Positions 14,801 through 24,875 of a stretch of DNA of 64,000 nucleotides are shown piece by piece (position 1 is the first letter of the stretch; each line of letters begins with the position of its first letter). The notes under the pieces were generated by a model. That model saw only the letters and a program-made list of their open reading frames with translations. It did not search any database and was not told where the DNA came from. The stretch comes from Turbatrix aceti (lineage: Eukaryota > Nematoda > Chromadorea > Rhabditida > Panagrolaimidae), in contig OZ017768.1 of assembly GCA_963969345.1 (NCBI GenBank), positions 1,900,573 through 1,964,572 on the forward strand, in the 5' to 3' direction. The translations under genes and the position numbers were made by a program.

Positions 14801-16389
14801 AAAAAAAACTGAATTTTGGGCTGAGTTACATTTTTTTGTAATTTGGTGCGAAATCCACATCTTCAAAATGCATTGACTCGCGCGCGCAACATGCGAAAGC
14901 CTCGGCAGTCTGGTGCGCCTTGGAACTCTGGACAAAAGTCGGTTGAATTTAATTTATTTAAAAAATTCAAAACAATGAGCGTTTATTGTCTATTGTCTTC
15001 CTTTTTTTGGTACAAATAGAATCAAGCATCATCTTTCTAATGAGGCGATTCCCGTTTTGCAAAGTTGGCGTTTGTGACACATTTGAGTAGGGTGTACTAG
15101 AAAAATCATATTTATGTACGTAATAAAGATCGAAACACAATCCAAAATGCATTCGACGCGCAACAAAATTTTCTTTCTAACGATTATATTTAGTCCTACC
15201 CTAATGATTAGGCAAGTGCAAGAAAAAATTAAATTTTTGAAACAAAAATTTTGTTTCGAAAATTTCGAAACATTTTCGAAACCGGATCAAAAAACGAATA
15301 TCAAAATTGGATTCCGCAGCATCTTTTACGTCTTAGGGCGGTGTTTCAGAATTTTTTCTCTTTCCGACGCGCCGGTGTATAATTTCTCCTGAACCCTACT
15401 TTTTTTGAGTTCCAGGCAACAAAAATTTTCAAAGTAAGGTTCGGCAAAAAAATCAACAAACGGCGCGTTTGTTATGCATTTTTTTGAAAAATTAGACTCA
15501 GGGGTAAAAATGAACGCAGAATACAATGGTGCTATCAGTTTTGTGACTCGGGTTCTAAAAAGTTTCGAAAACCTAATTTTTTTCGGAAATTTCAATTTTT
15601 TCGAAACTTTCAAAGTGACATAGTGTATATTTTTTTTCAAAATTAGTTAGAGAATTTTATTGCGCTTCAGAATTGCTGTCCCCCACATTTTTAGCTCTTC
15701 TGGTTCACTCACAACGATTTTTTTACCATACCTCCCTCAATTCGACAATTTTGGCCGATTTCGGCAATCAAAATTGTTCGAACATTTGTATTTTTGCTTG
15801 CCAAAAAACTAGAAATGCCGAATACAATAGAAAAACACCATAAAAAAATTTTTCGTATTGCGGGACTCGAACCGCACACCCTCAGCTTCGCAGTCCTACC
15901 CCCTACCAGCATCGCTATTTTGGAAAAAGCTGGGCTTTTTTTCATTTTCGCCGCGGCTGAAACCAGATGACTTATCTCCTATCATTTTCACCCAAAGATG
16001 ATAAATCCACTTTTTAAACGATGCTGGGAACACAAGAAAACATTTGCATATGCAGAATGCCACATAAAACCCTCAACAACCCAGTTTGAAAAACTGAGCT
16101 TTTGAAATATGTCAGTTTTTCCTGACAAGAAAATGGCTGTTTTGAAAACAGCCAAAATTTGGCTGTTTTTTTGTACAAAAAGTGTCAGTTTTGAAAACTG
16201 ACATAAAAATTTTTTCTCAGTGGATAAAAAGTATATTTTTAGCAACATGCAGTAATCAACAATTTTGAGATGCTCAAGATGGTGCATCAACAAAATGATA
16301 ATCAACAGTGAAAACGTCGAAATAATCGTAGCCAAAATAAGGTAAACATAGACTCCGAATGCGACAAAAATTCCTTCTTCATCTGTCAT
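11840..16389 (-). CDS. Nematode serpentine chemoreceptor-like 7TM protein
   Basis: A predicted 296-residue multispan receptor in four phase-0 exons: 16261-16389, 12793-12846, 12330-12737 and 11840-12139. Exon 1 gives an acidic N-terminus and a first membrane helix (VYVYLILATIISTFSLLIII). Next comes a basic loop, then PAERYFSIRC and a span. The third exon has SSVFYLTLDKCLIL, in the place of the usual third-helix LTLDR motif, an N-glycosylation site in the extracellular loop (NVTW) and two more spans. The last exon has the final spans and a basic tail. This resembles nematode chemoreceptors of the Srbc/Srxa sort, but I cannot name the class. The exon 1 donor (ATT|GTTGAT) is weak. Intron 1 is 3.4 kb because of an inserted element, whose end offers a rival acceptor at 12862. 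Confidence 0.6.
14040..15730. repeat. Diverged tandem duplication, two copies of about 650 bases offset by about 1.03 kb
   Basis: Segments 14040-14690 and 15080-15730 share the same series of landmarks: GGTGTACTAGAAAA, CGCGCAACAAAATT, AAATTTTTCAAAGTA with GGTTCGG, AAATGAACGC, GGTTCTAAAAAGTT(T/C)CGAAAACCTAA, then TTAGAGAATTTT and GCTTCAGAATTGCT. Both carry many substitutions and small gaps, so the duplication is old. It lies inside the CACTGA-ended insertion. Confidence 0.7.
15854..15912 (-). other. tRNA-like fragment with Pol III B box
   Basis: On the minus strand GGTTCGAGTCC is an exact match to the tRNA T-arm consensus, preceded by a GGACTGCGAAGCTGAG segment like an anticodon arm and TGGTAGGGGG resembling a D arm. 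The T stem does not pair with the standard seven-base loop and the anticodon stem is imperfect. It is therefore a tRNA pseudogene or the tRNA-derived part of a mobile element, not a working tRNA gene. Confidence 0.45.
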
Positions 16390-16924
16390 GGCAACTTTTT
16401 TCTACTGTAGAATGACGGCTGCATACATGTGTATGTACATTCTTTATCGTATCTGTATGCTTCAAAGATTATGTAATTGTAAGTCGCAAAAAAAGAATAG
16501 AGTACCGCCTTTCTTGGGTGCACAATGACACTATGAAACATTTATGAGTGCAAAAGTATGTTTTTTGTAGTTTTTTAACAATAATAGGGGAGGGGCAAAA
16601 AGTGGTTTTTTGGACTGATACAAGCACAAATATTTATTTTGCCTTGTTAACTTTTGTTTAGGAAATGAAAATAACAAAAGCATTTATAATGGTATTTATA
16701 AAATAATTTTAATTTAAAAATAATTAAATAATTTTGGACATAATTTTAACGAAACAATTTTAGGTGTTTCTACAAAAATTAGCACCAAACTGCATCAAAA
16801 TTAGCTAGAGCAATCAGTCATTTTCCAATCAGGCACTTGAAAGTCATTTTCCAATCAGCCACTTGAAAAACGTATTATTTAAGAATACTGTAAACCGGCC
16901 TGGAGCTTCTCCAAATTAAATTAT

Positions 16925-17110
16925 TCAATGAACCCGACCTGATCACGGATCGAATGACAAATGGGATCACCCAAATTATCAGATCGGATGGCGGATCGGA
17001 TAATTCGACCGAGTTTTCAGATTCACCACAACGACGCAAACAAACACCGCAAAATACAAAAAATTCGTCTAATTCTAATCCACCCCGGCTAACTTTTTTT
17101 ATGGCTCAAA
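16925..17110. repeat. GATCGGATGGCGGATCGG-type repeat in 3' flank of paralogue A
   Basis: The repeat runs from AACCCGACCTGATCACGGATCGAATG to CACCCCGGCTAACTTTTTT. It recurs at 18960-19150 and 24600-24760 at the same distance from the stop codons of the other two paralogues, and contains several internal GGATCG/CGATCC half-sites. Confidence 0.75.
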
Positions 17111-17140
17111 TTTTTATAACTGTTTGACATTTTGTAACTA

Positions 17141-17146
17141 TTTATT
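17141..17146 (-). terminator. Polyadenylation signal of paralogue A
   Basis: TTTATT on the plus strand reads AATAAA on the gene strand, 77 bases beyond the stop. The same TTATTATAAA context follows paralogues B and C. Confidence 0.5.
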
Positions 17147-17222
17147 ATAAACAAATATTCAAATAATCAATAGAAAAACAAAATGAAAACAAAACAAAAA
17201 CGTAACAAAAAAATCAACTCAC

Positions 17223-18211
17223 TCAGCCATCCAACTCTTCGATTTTCAGCGTGCACTGCCTCCTCGCCATTGGAACTGGGAGTTCTTCATACTTCACGTT
17301 CAATGTCGACGCAAATTTTTTGTTTCCCAGTTCGTATTCGTGCCGCAGAACCATCGAACTTCCCATTGCACAGTTCAGCTGAAAAACAAAATTCATTAAG
17401 ATTATTCAAATAAATGTTTGCTCAACATACCGGAAGCACGTTGATGAAACTGAAGTCGTCGATTTTTGCGGCCACGTGATAGATTTCCAGAAACCTGGGA
17501 ATGTCACAGGTCGCATCTGCAGCGTCAATTGCTTGGAACAATTGAGCAAGTTTTGCAGTAGTCAAGTTCAACGATATGGAATCTCGAATCCTGAAATTTT
17601 ATTTTTTTCGTTGATAAAATGCATATTCATTAAAAAAAAACTCACGTCAACTGCTGGATGCAGGCAAAAACCGTGGCAACATCCGCCATTTCAAACTTTA
17701 CATTTTGTGTCGCCGAACAATCAGTTATGTTCAACTTCTTGACGCCGGGCGGAATAATACGTGCCAGCTGCTTGGCCGTGAAGCAGATCTTTTTGAGATA
17801 AAGCTCTTCTGGCAGCCAATGTTTCAGAAATTTATCGGCGCCGCCCAAATCGTGGCCTGCTCCCCAGACATCCACCGATCGGGGAAAGCATTTTTTGTGA
17901 TGCAATTCAAGAAATTCAGAGGGGAGATGATGATAAGAGGATGTCTTCATCATACGATACTCGCTGGTTTCAGAATCTTTTATATCCTTTGGCACTAGAA
18001 TTGTCTCATTAGCGACAAAACCTCGCTGGATATCGATCATCGAGTTGACTTCATGAATGTTGGTGAGCGAGTCTAGCACAAGCCATGGACAGACTCGCAG
18101 AACACCGCGGCGAATCGGGAATCCGAGATCCAAAAAATTGACATCAAAAGATGCATCGGATGCACCCGAAACGACATCGACGACGGAGGACATTTCTTGG
18201 GTGGTTGACAT
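17223..18211 (-). CDS. Unknown nematode protein, tandem family member A
   Basis: A predicted protein of 293 residues in three exons of 566, 160 and 156 bases: 17646-18211, 17431-17590 and 17223-17378. No signal peptide or membrane span is seen. Residues 25-60 (LDLGFPIRRGVLRVCPWLVL) weakly recall the hydrophobic pattern of nematode F-boxes. The middle (RIIPPGVKKLNITDC and following) has short Leu/Ile repeats like the C-terminal domains of F-box families. That is a resemblance only; I do not recognise the family. The first exon is nearly identical to member C (a handful of residue differences), and flanking DNA is shared too, so A and C are a recent duplication. The splice sites are strong (GTGAGT, GTATGT and TTTCAG). 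Confidence 0.8.
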
Positions 18212-18720
18212 ACTATTCGGATAAAATCAAAATCAAAAAGAAGAGTAAATGAAAAGCAAGTATTCGTTACTGCAAAAACAGAAGACACTGCTAACTTGTT
18301 AGCAAAAACGGTAAATGCAATAAGTGGTTGCAGGTGAACGCCTACAAAACTACGCGCACATCCTGCTCATGCCATTGTGATGTTTTCATATTTTCAAACG
18401 CATGTGTGTCCGTAAAATCTTAAAACTAAGAACAATCTGTTTGTGGGGGTGTGAGAAAGATGGTTTTCCAGAGACAGAACCAACACATTCGCAAATGCAT
18501 TCGGAGCTTTGCATTCAAAAATTACCGGGATAACAAAAAAATAGATCATAAACTGTCTTTTTTTATCGCTTATGTGCAAAATACAAATTCTATGGACCAA
18601 AAGCTCAAAATTGTCGCATTGAAACGGATCAAATTGTAAAAAAAATTTTAACAATTAACAACTGAAAAACTAAAAAAAACACTGAAAAAAAATTACATTT
18701 AGCTATCAGTTTTGTATTAT

Positions 18721-18789
18721 CCGCAAAGGCGAACCCTCTCCTTGCATCAAGCCAACTCCAAAAGCAAATCCTATCATTTGCTCCAAGTG
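18721..18789 (+). pseudogene. Relic exon of the coiled-coil/Cys-rich gene
   Basis: These 69 bases match 23830-23898 of the intact gene with roughly eight substitutions. They encode the same KGEPS-C-KP-P-K-NPIICSK segment of the Cys-rich domain, and a stop codon (TGA) follows immediately. The surrounding exon is not recognisable. The fragment lies in the same place relative to paralogue B as the intact gene does relative to paralogue C. Confidence 0.75.
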
Positions 18790-18959
18790 ACTCTGATTAA
18801 ACAAATTTTTATTTAAAATTATGCACAACAAGTACATTGAAAAACGTAAAAACGTTCTTTGCCAAAAACGAAAGTAAATCGCTGGTCAAAAAAAAATGTA
18901 AAAGCATCCAATACATGAGTCGCATCAACTTGAATGATTTCGGTTTATCCGATCCGGCC

Positions 18960-19150
18960 TTCAAAATAAATTATCCAATGAACCCGACCTGATCACGGAT
19001 CGAATGCCAATTGAGATCACCCAAATTCTCAGATCGGATGGCGGATCGGAACAGTCCACCGAATTTTTCGATTTATCACAACAACTCAAACAGACACCGC
19101 AAGATACGAAAAATTCGTTTGATTTAAATCCACCCCCGGCCAACTTTTTT
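18960..19150. repeat. GATCGGATGGCGGATCGG-type repeat in 3' flank of paralogue B
   Basis: The same sequence as at 16925-17110, with substitutions, ending in CCACCCCCGGCCAACTTTTTTTTA before the TTATTATAAA polyadenylation region of paralogue B. Confidence 0.75.
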
Positions 19151-19281
19151 TTATAGCTCAAAAAGTTATGTAAACAAACTGTTTGACATTTTGTAACTAT
19201 ATTTATTATAAATAAATATTCAAATAACCAATAGAAAAACAGAACAAATAAAATCAACAAAACCAAAAAAAATCAACCCAC

Positions 19282-20268
19282 TCAGCGATTCAGCTTTTCG
19301 GTTATCAACGTCAACTGCCTTCTTGACATCGGGACAGGCACTTCCTCATATTTGACGTGCATCGTTGCAGCAAATTTTTTGTTCCCCAGTTCATATTTGT
19401 GCCGCAGATATATTGAGCTTCCCGTTGCGCAATTAAGCTGAAAACAAAATTGATTAAAAAGAATCAAACAAATCTTTGCTTAACATACCGGAAGCACGTT
19501 TATGAAACTGAAGTCGTCAATTCTGACGTCAACGTCGAAGATTTCGAGAGACCTTTGGATGTCTGAAGTGGCATCTGAAGCGTCAATTGCTTGAAACAAC
19601 TGAACAAGTTTTGCGGATGTTAACTTCAATGATGAGCGATCGCGTATCCTGAAATTAAAATATTTTTACTGTAAAAATGTCATTTTGCAAAAAAAAACTT
19701 ACATCAACTGCGAAATGCCCGCAAAGACCGGTGCAATATCTGCCATTTCAAATTCTACACTTTTCGTTGTCGAGCAAGCAGTAATACTCAACTTCTTGAC
19801 GCCTGGCGGAATGACAAGGGCGAGCTGCTTGGCCGTGAAACAAATTTTTTTAAGATACAGTTCTTCCGGTAACCAATGTTTCAAAAATTTGTTGGCGCCG
19901 CCCAAATCGTGACCTGCTCCCCAGACATCCACCGATCGAGGAAAGAATTTTTTATGGTGCGATTCAAGGAATTCAGGGGAAAGGTGGTGATACGAGCTGG
20001 CTTTTATTATGCGATACTCGCTTTTTTCAGGATTTTTTAAATCCTTTGGCAGAAGAATTGTCTCATTAGCGACAAAGCCTCGTTGAATGTCGATCATCAC
20101 CTTGATCTCGTGAATATTGGTCAGCGTGTCGAGGATAATCCAGGGACAGACTCGTAGAACGCTACGACGAAGCGGGAAATCCAGGTTTAAAAAGCTGACG
20201 TCGAAAGATGTTTCATGGCAGCCCAAAACAAAATCGACGACGAACGCCATTTCTTCGGTGGTCGACAT
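19282..20268 (-). CDS. Unknown nematode protein, tandem family member B
   Basis: A 293-residue paralogue of members A and C with the same three exons of 566, 160 and 156 bases: 19703-20268, 19489-19648 and 19282-19437. It is the more diverged copy. It keeps MSTTEEM, RGFVANETIL, FPRSVDVWGAGHDLGG, LKHWLPEELYLKKICFTAKQ and LRHKYELGNKKFA, while the N-terminal 40 residues and the loop around residues 85-105 vary most. There is no frameshift or stop, so it appears intact. The strongly conserved FPRSVDVWGAGHDLGG block marks a probable functional core. Function is unknown. Confidence 0.8.
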
Positions 20269-22795
20269 GGTGAATACTATCGATCAACAAGTGGGGTAAA
20301 GAAAATCAAGTGTTTGCTAACCACAAAAAAGAAGGTACTGCTTGCTTGTTAGCAAAAACGATAAATGGAATGGTCCCAGGTGAACGCTGTACAAAACTGC
20401 TGCATGCGCGCCCAGCTAATGTACATATAAGCATGTTTCGGCCATTGTGAACTTTTCATGTTTGTCCATAAAGTCTATAGACCAGCAAACAACCTGTTTA
20501 TAAAGATGTGAGAAAAACATTTTCCAGACAATGGACAAAAATTCGCAGCTTTCTTACAGAAAAATCTGACCTGACCAATTATTTCTGGTAAATAAGTATT
20601 TAAATACTGGTAAATACTACTTATTTTTGCTAGATCTGGCACAGTGCCGATATCGATCATGGAATTTCGCTCACTTTCATTATTATCTATAATTCATAGA
20701 CAATAATTTTGCTTTGATAAAATCAATTTTCCTGATTCACTATAATTACGTTTAAAGAACGTATCACAGTGTGATGCATTCATGTCATGCATTAACGCAT
20801 GAAATATCGAAATTCACACAACAAACAAACATCGTTCCACATATGAAATTTTTGAATAATTATTTACCAATGCCGAAAATTTTTGGCGCTCGTTTTATAG
20901 CCAGGCATGGTCAGTAATCTAAACCAGGGTTTTAAGACCAGCCCGATTCCAAGTTTAGTCTATGCGTTGCGTGTTTGGGATATTAGATACAATTTGTGCG
21001 GCCTTTAACAGACACTCTGCGAGCCGATTTAGGATCGAGGACACATCATTTTGACACTTTCAAATGTTTTGAGTCAGAGTTGTGGCCTTGGGGGGAAAGG
21101 TCCAAAGCCGCGATATTTTATTTTATAAAATTCGGATTCACGAGATTCGGCTTCAGAAGTGTTTTTCATAAAAAATAGTGCCCCGTGCTACGTTGGTTAT
21201 GAAAAATTCTGAGAAAATTAATATAGGGGTTTCTGAGGACGGCGAATCCAATGACATACTCAGAATTTTTTTTGAGTTACGGTAATTATCGATTTTTTGA
21301 TATCATACGTTTTCAAACCGCTATCATATTCGGATCTCAAACTTAAGCGGTAATTCGATTAGCCTATCTTCTTCCCCGTTGTTTTTTGTATCGGAAAAAG
21401 TAGAACGCAAAAAAAAATCGCGTGCCTAAGGTTGTCATAAATTTTAATTTATGCTCCAGACTCGACACCGAAGCCCTGCGCGCAACGTGCACGCATAGTT
21501 TTGCGCTGCTGCACACGCGTATTGACCTTTATTTTTTAGACACATGCCTAACTTATTATAAAAATCGTTTTTGGAACCATTCAATAGGTGTGCCAAGGCG
21601 GGAAGGTGTACAGTAGTCTTTTTTCCAAGCTTCACCTGTAAAATGCCTGAGGCTATTAGCCATGAACATTTTGACAAAAACGACCTATTCTATCTTTTAG
21701 AGAATTCAATTCTCTATGGAGTATGAAATTTTCAGATTTTTACCGTTATTTTTGGATACTGTAGCTTAATTTGCCCAACATGTTCTAAATTTGACTTCAA
21801 ATTATGAGATTTTTATTTCTTAAGAGAAGCGTCGGCAGAAAAATGAAGGTTAAACTTGGTGTATGTTTTTTAAATTAATGTACCGAACCCAAAAATAAAG
21901 GTAAAAATCTGAAAATTTTATACTCGATGCAGAATTGAATTCTCTAAAAGATAGATTAGGTCATTTTTGTCAAAATGTTCATGGCTAATAGCCTCAGGCA
22001 TTTTACAGGTGAAGCTTGGAAAAAAGACTACTGTACACCTTCCCGCCTTGGCACTCCTATTGAATGGTTCCAAAAACGATTTTTATAATAAGTTCGGCAT
22101 GTGTCTAAAAAATAAAGGTCAATGCGCGTGTGCAGCAGCGCAAAATCATGCGTGCACGTTGCGCGCAGGGCTTCGGTGTCGAGTCTGGAGCATAAATTAA
22201 AATTTATGACAACCTTGGGCACGCGATTTTTTTTTGCGTTTTACTTTTTCCGATACAAAAAACAACGGAGAAGAAGATAGGCTTATCGAATTACCGCTTA
22301 AGTTTGAGATCCGAATATGATGGCGGTTTGAAAACGTATGATATCAAAAAATCGATAATTACCGTAACTCAAAAAAAATTCTGAGTATGTCATTGGATCC
22401 GCCGTCCTCAGAAACCCCTATATTAATTTTCTCAGAATTTTTCATAACCAACGTAGCACGGGGCACTATTTTTTATGAAAAACACTTCTGAAGCCGAATC
22501 TCGTGAATCCGAATTTTATAAAATAAAATATCGCGGCTTTGGACCTTTCCCCCGAAGGCCTACAACTCTGACTCAAAACATTTGAAAGTGTCAAAATGAT
22601 GTGTCCTCCTCCCCGGCTTGGTCCTAAATCGGCTCGCAGAGTGTCTGTTAACATCGTGCTTCAAATGTACTGATAATACCTTAACGCCCCGCCCGCCTAC
22701 TTCTCTGCACCGGTTGACGAGCATAAAAGGTGCAGTTTTCCCATAGTTTTCGCAGTTGTACCTGCTAATCACATCTGTTTTGCCTGAACTTTGTC
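20269..22795. other. Interval holding the fold-back element and the leader of the Cys-rich gene
   Basis: The first 200 bases resemble the upstream flanks of paralogues A and C (CTTGTTAGCAAAAACG and a GTGAACGC segment). About 500 bases of AT-rich sequence follow, then a 1.65-kb inverted repeat. The last 145 bases before the ATG at 22796 include a GAGCATAAAAGG sequence that may be a TATA-like element. Confidence 0.6.
21005..22651. mobile_element. Fold-back element with ~740-base inverted arms and TTAA ends
   Basis: The left arm (about 21005-21750) and the right arm (about 21890-22651) are near-perfect reverse complements separated by about 140 bases. Both termini read TTAACAGACACTCTGCGAGCC inward from the outer end. 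The arms carry mirror-image open frames of 77 and 64 codons that exist only because of the palindrome, and no transposase is visible. The right arm has a few extra bases near GGGGAGGAGG. A TTAA at each end would fit a piggyBac-type target, but TTAA is itself palindromic, so this is not proof. Confidence 0.8.
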
Positions 22796-24055
22796 ATGTC
22801 GTCGCTTCCTTCCACAATCGAAGCAATCGATGTCGCTATCAAAAAAATCCGAGGTACTACTTTAATTTCAAAAGTTTTTTAAATGTATTTGAATGTAATT
22901 TATAAGTTTTGCCGTTTTCAGAAGAATTGCCAAGCGTCGCAATAGGATCTGAAGATTTAAAAAAATATGTAAAACAATTGTCCGAGTTGATCGAACGCCG
23001 AGAACTGTTATCAATGTACAATGTAGAAATGACTGAACGCATCGAGATGACTGAAAATGAACTGAAACAGAAGATTGATAATTTGACCGATGAATACAAG
23101 GAACGCATCGCCAATATTATTTTCGAATACGAGGACAAGAAAGCCAATTTGCCTGCTATCGAAGATGTTGAGTTGAAAATTAAAAACAATGATGAATCAG
23201 GTGAATCGCCAGCGGTTTGCAACACGGTTCAGATTGTCAAAAAGTATCAAAAAGTAAAAGTATTTGGACGAATACCCTCCGGATAATAAGAACTTTTTTC
23301 ACGCAGCGGCGTGTTCCTACTGGGAAAAATATGTTTGTAAAAATATCGAAAATGAAATAGATCACTGGGCGAACGAATTATTGTCTATAGCAGATTTACC
23401 TTCAACTCAACAGTTTTCATTATCGCTTACTGACGTCGAAAAGCTTATTCATACGTTTAGTGAAGATGATTGGTATTTTTGTATTCTGGACACTTCACTT
23501 CGCGTTATTCTATCAAATTTTCCGGATAGTTTTGTAAATAAAAGTTGTCATGAGCATATTTTAATTTACGACGTGGATTCAAAAACATTTGCCCCGATTT
23601 CTATGAAATTCAATAATGTGAGTTTTATTTCTGCCTTTTATTAATGCACTGATTACACATAAAAATCGAAAGAAAAGCCAACTTTTTACTAACTTTTTTT
23701 AACCTTTTGATGGTTACAAAAACTTCAATTTTGTTAGTTAACAAATTTTTAGGGGGTTGATATTTGCTTAAGCTGCTTGCAATATAAAGAATGTGATAAC
23801 GAATGCGAACGACAATGCCCGATTTGCCTCCGCAAAGGAGAGCCCTCTCGTTGCTTCAAGCCAAATCCAAAATCAAATCCTATCATTTGCTCCAAGTGCA
23901 ATGCATTCTGTCAAACAACAGAGTGCTACGATGATCACTGCCGTGCCTGTCCTCTGCCTGTTCAGCCAATACACGACGAAGTTCTACAGTTGATTCTGAG
24001 TTTTGATGAATGTAACTTCGACTCCAATATCTCGGATGACTTAGACTCCGATTAA
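22796..24055 (+). CDS. Unknown coiled-coil protein with C-terminal Cys-rich (zinc-binding-like) domain
   Basis: Exons: 22796-22853, 22922 to about 23199, about 23312-23622 and 23753-24055. The first and last junctions are phase-consistent. The middle intron (CAG|GTGAAT to CACGCAG) is my best fit, because the frame must change between 23200 and 23312. Residues 20-100 are heptad-rich and charged (LKKYVKQLSELIERRELL, EMTENELKQKIDNLTDEYKE), predicting a coiled coil. The last exon has about fourteen cysteines in CxxC pairs (CLSC, CPIC, CSKC, CRAC), as in RING or treble-clef zinc modules, and then an acidic tail. I do not recognise the family. It is convergent with paralogue C, and a relic of it accompanies paralogue B. 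Confidence 0.65.
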
Positions 24056-24209
24056 GAAAATTTCTGAATCATGCCCAAAAAAATACTGTGAAACACCAGA
24101 TTTGTCAGTCAAATCATTGGCGGAGGATGAAAAACAGTAATCGACATTTTTTTTGTCAAATAACATTTGATTTTTGTATTTGTTTTATAAAATTATTTCA
24201 GATGTGCCG

Positions 24210-24215
24210 AATAAA
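24210..24215 (+). terminator. Polyadenylation signal AATAAA
   Basis: An AATAAA lies 155 bases after the stop of the coiled-coil/Cys-rich gene, in the short convergent interval before the 3' flank of paralogue C. Confidence 0.5.
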
Positions 24216-24369
24216 CTTTTTAATATTTTGAAACAGCTTCATGGAAAATGTGCAAAAATGTCAAAAAAAAAATCAAAAAATAATGAGCCTTTCCAAACAG
24301 CCAACTTACAATTTTGAACTTCAAACGTAAATAACAATTTTGGCTTTGGAACCGTTAAATAATTTACCT

Positions 24370-24760
24370 TGAGAGCATCCACCAAATTAGAAACTCCATC
24401 CGACGGATATCCAAGATATCAGATCGAATCACGGATGACGGATCAAATCAGAAAAAAACTCTCGGCTGACGGATCATGCAAACGTTGGTACCAAACTGCA
24501 TTAAAATTAAGTATTCACCAACATTTCGAATTTCAGAAATGTTCAGTTACCTCAATTAAAACAAATTTTAATTTGAATCATTTTTCATTCATTGAATCAT
24601 TTAATCACGGATCAAATGACAAATGGGATCATCCAAATTATCAGATCGGAAATCGGATCGCATCAGTCGACCGAGTTTTCAGATTCACCACAACGACGAA
24701 AACAAACGCCGCAATATACAAAAAATTCGTTTAATTCTAATCCCCCCGGCTAACTTTTTC
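24370..24760. repeat. GATCGG-type repeat in 3' flank of paralogue C, expanded
   Basis: The usual repeat is at about 24600-24760. An extra diverged stretch at 24370-24480 is built from ATCCGACGGATATCC, CACGGATGACGGATCA and CTGACGGATCA units, so the flank is longer here than at paralogues A and B. Nothing else is seen between the convergent genes. Confidence 0.65.
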
Positions 24761-24875
24761 ATAGCTCAAACTGTTTTATATTTTTAACTTTATTTATTAT
24801 AAACAAATATTCAAATAATCAATAGAAAAACAAAATGAAAAAAAAAACAAAAACGTAACAAAAAAATCAACTCAC

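Larger units (their letters stand above)
12860..16222. mobile_element. Insertion with CACTGA...TCAGTG inverted ends, about 3.4 kb
   Basis: The left end CACTGAAAAAAATCATGTCAG and the inverted right end (CACTGAGAAAAAA, then ATGTCAG) match. Both ends next carry ACAGCCAAATTTGGCTGT-like palindromes and GTCAG/CTGAC motifs over 100-130 bases. No clear target duplication beyond GA was seen and no transposase frame was found, so it may be one non-autonomous DNA element or two related short elements in opposite orientation. Exon-like open segments at 13186-13293 and 13662-13735 (minus strand) could not be joined to the receptor in phase. It lies wholly within intron 1 of the receptor. Confidence 0.5.
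16390..17222. other. Intergenic region upstream of the receptor and downstream of paralogue A
   Basis: No coding region was recognised. It contains a short direct repeat (GTCATTTTCCAATCAGGCACTTGAAA, twice near 16819-16866, differing at one base) and the GATCGGATGGCGGATCGG repeat. The segment from about 16925 is shared with the 3' flanks of the other two paralogues. Confidence 0.6.
18212..19281. other. Interval between paralogues A and B
   Basis: The first 450 bases match the upstream flank of paralogue C (25858-26310) closely, including the putative promoter with TGCAAAAACAGAAGACACTGCT. After that come a relic of the coiled-coil/Cys-rich gene at 18721-18789 and the GATCGG repeat that belongs to the 3' flank of paralogue B. 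Confidence 0.7.

Noticed and set aside
21444..22222. Mirror-image 77- and 64-codon frames as duplicated genes
   Set aside because: They are opposite arms of one fold-back element and carry no recognisable domain.
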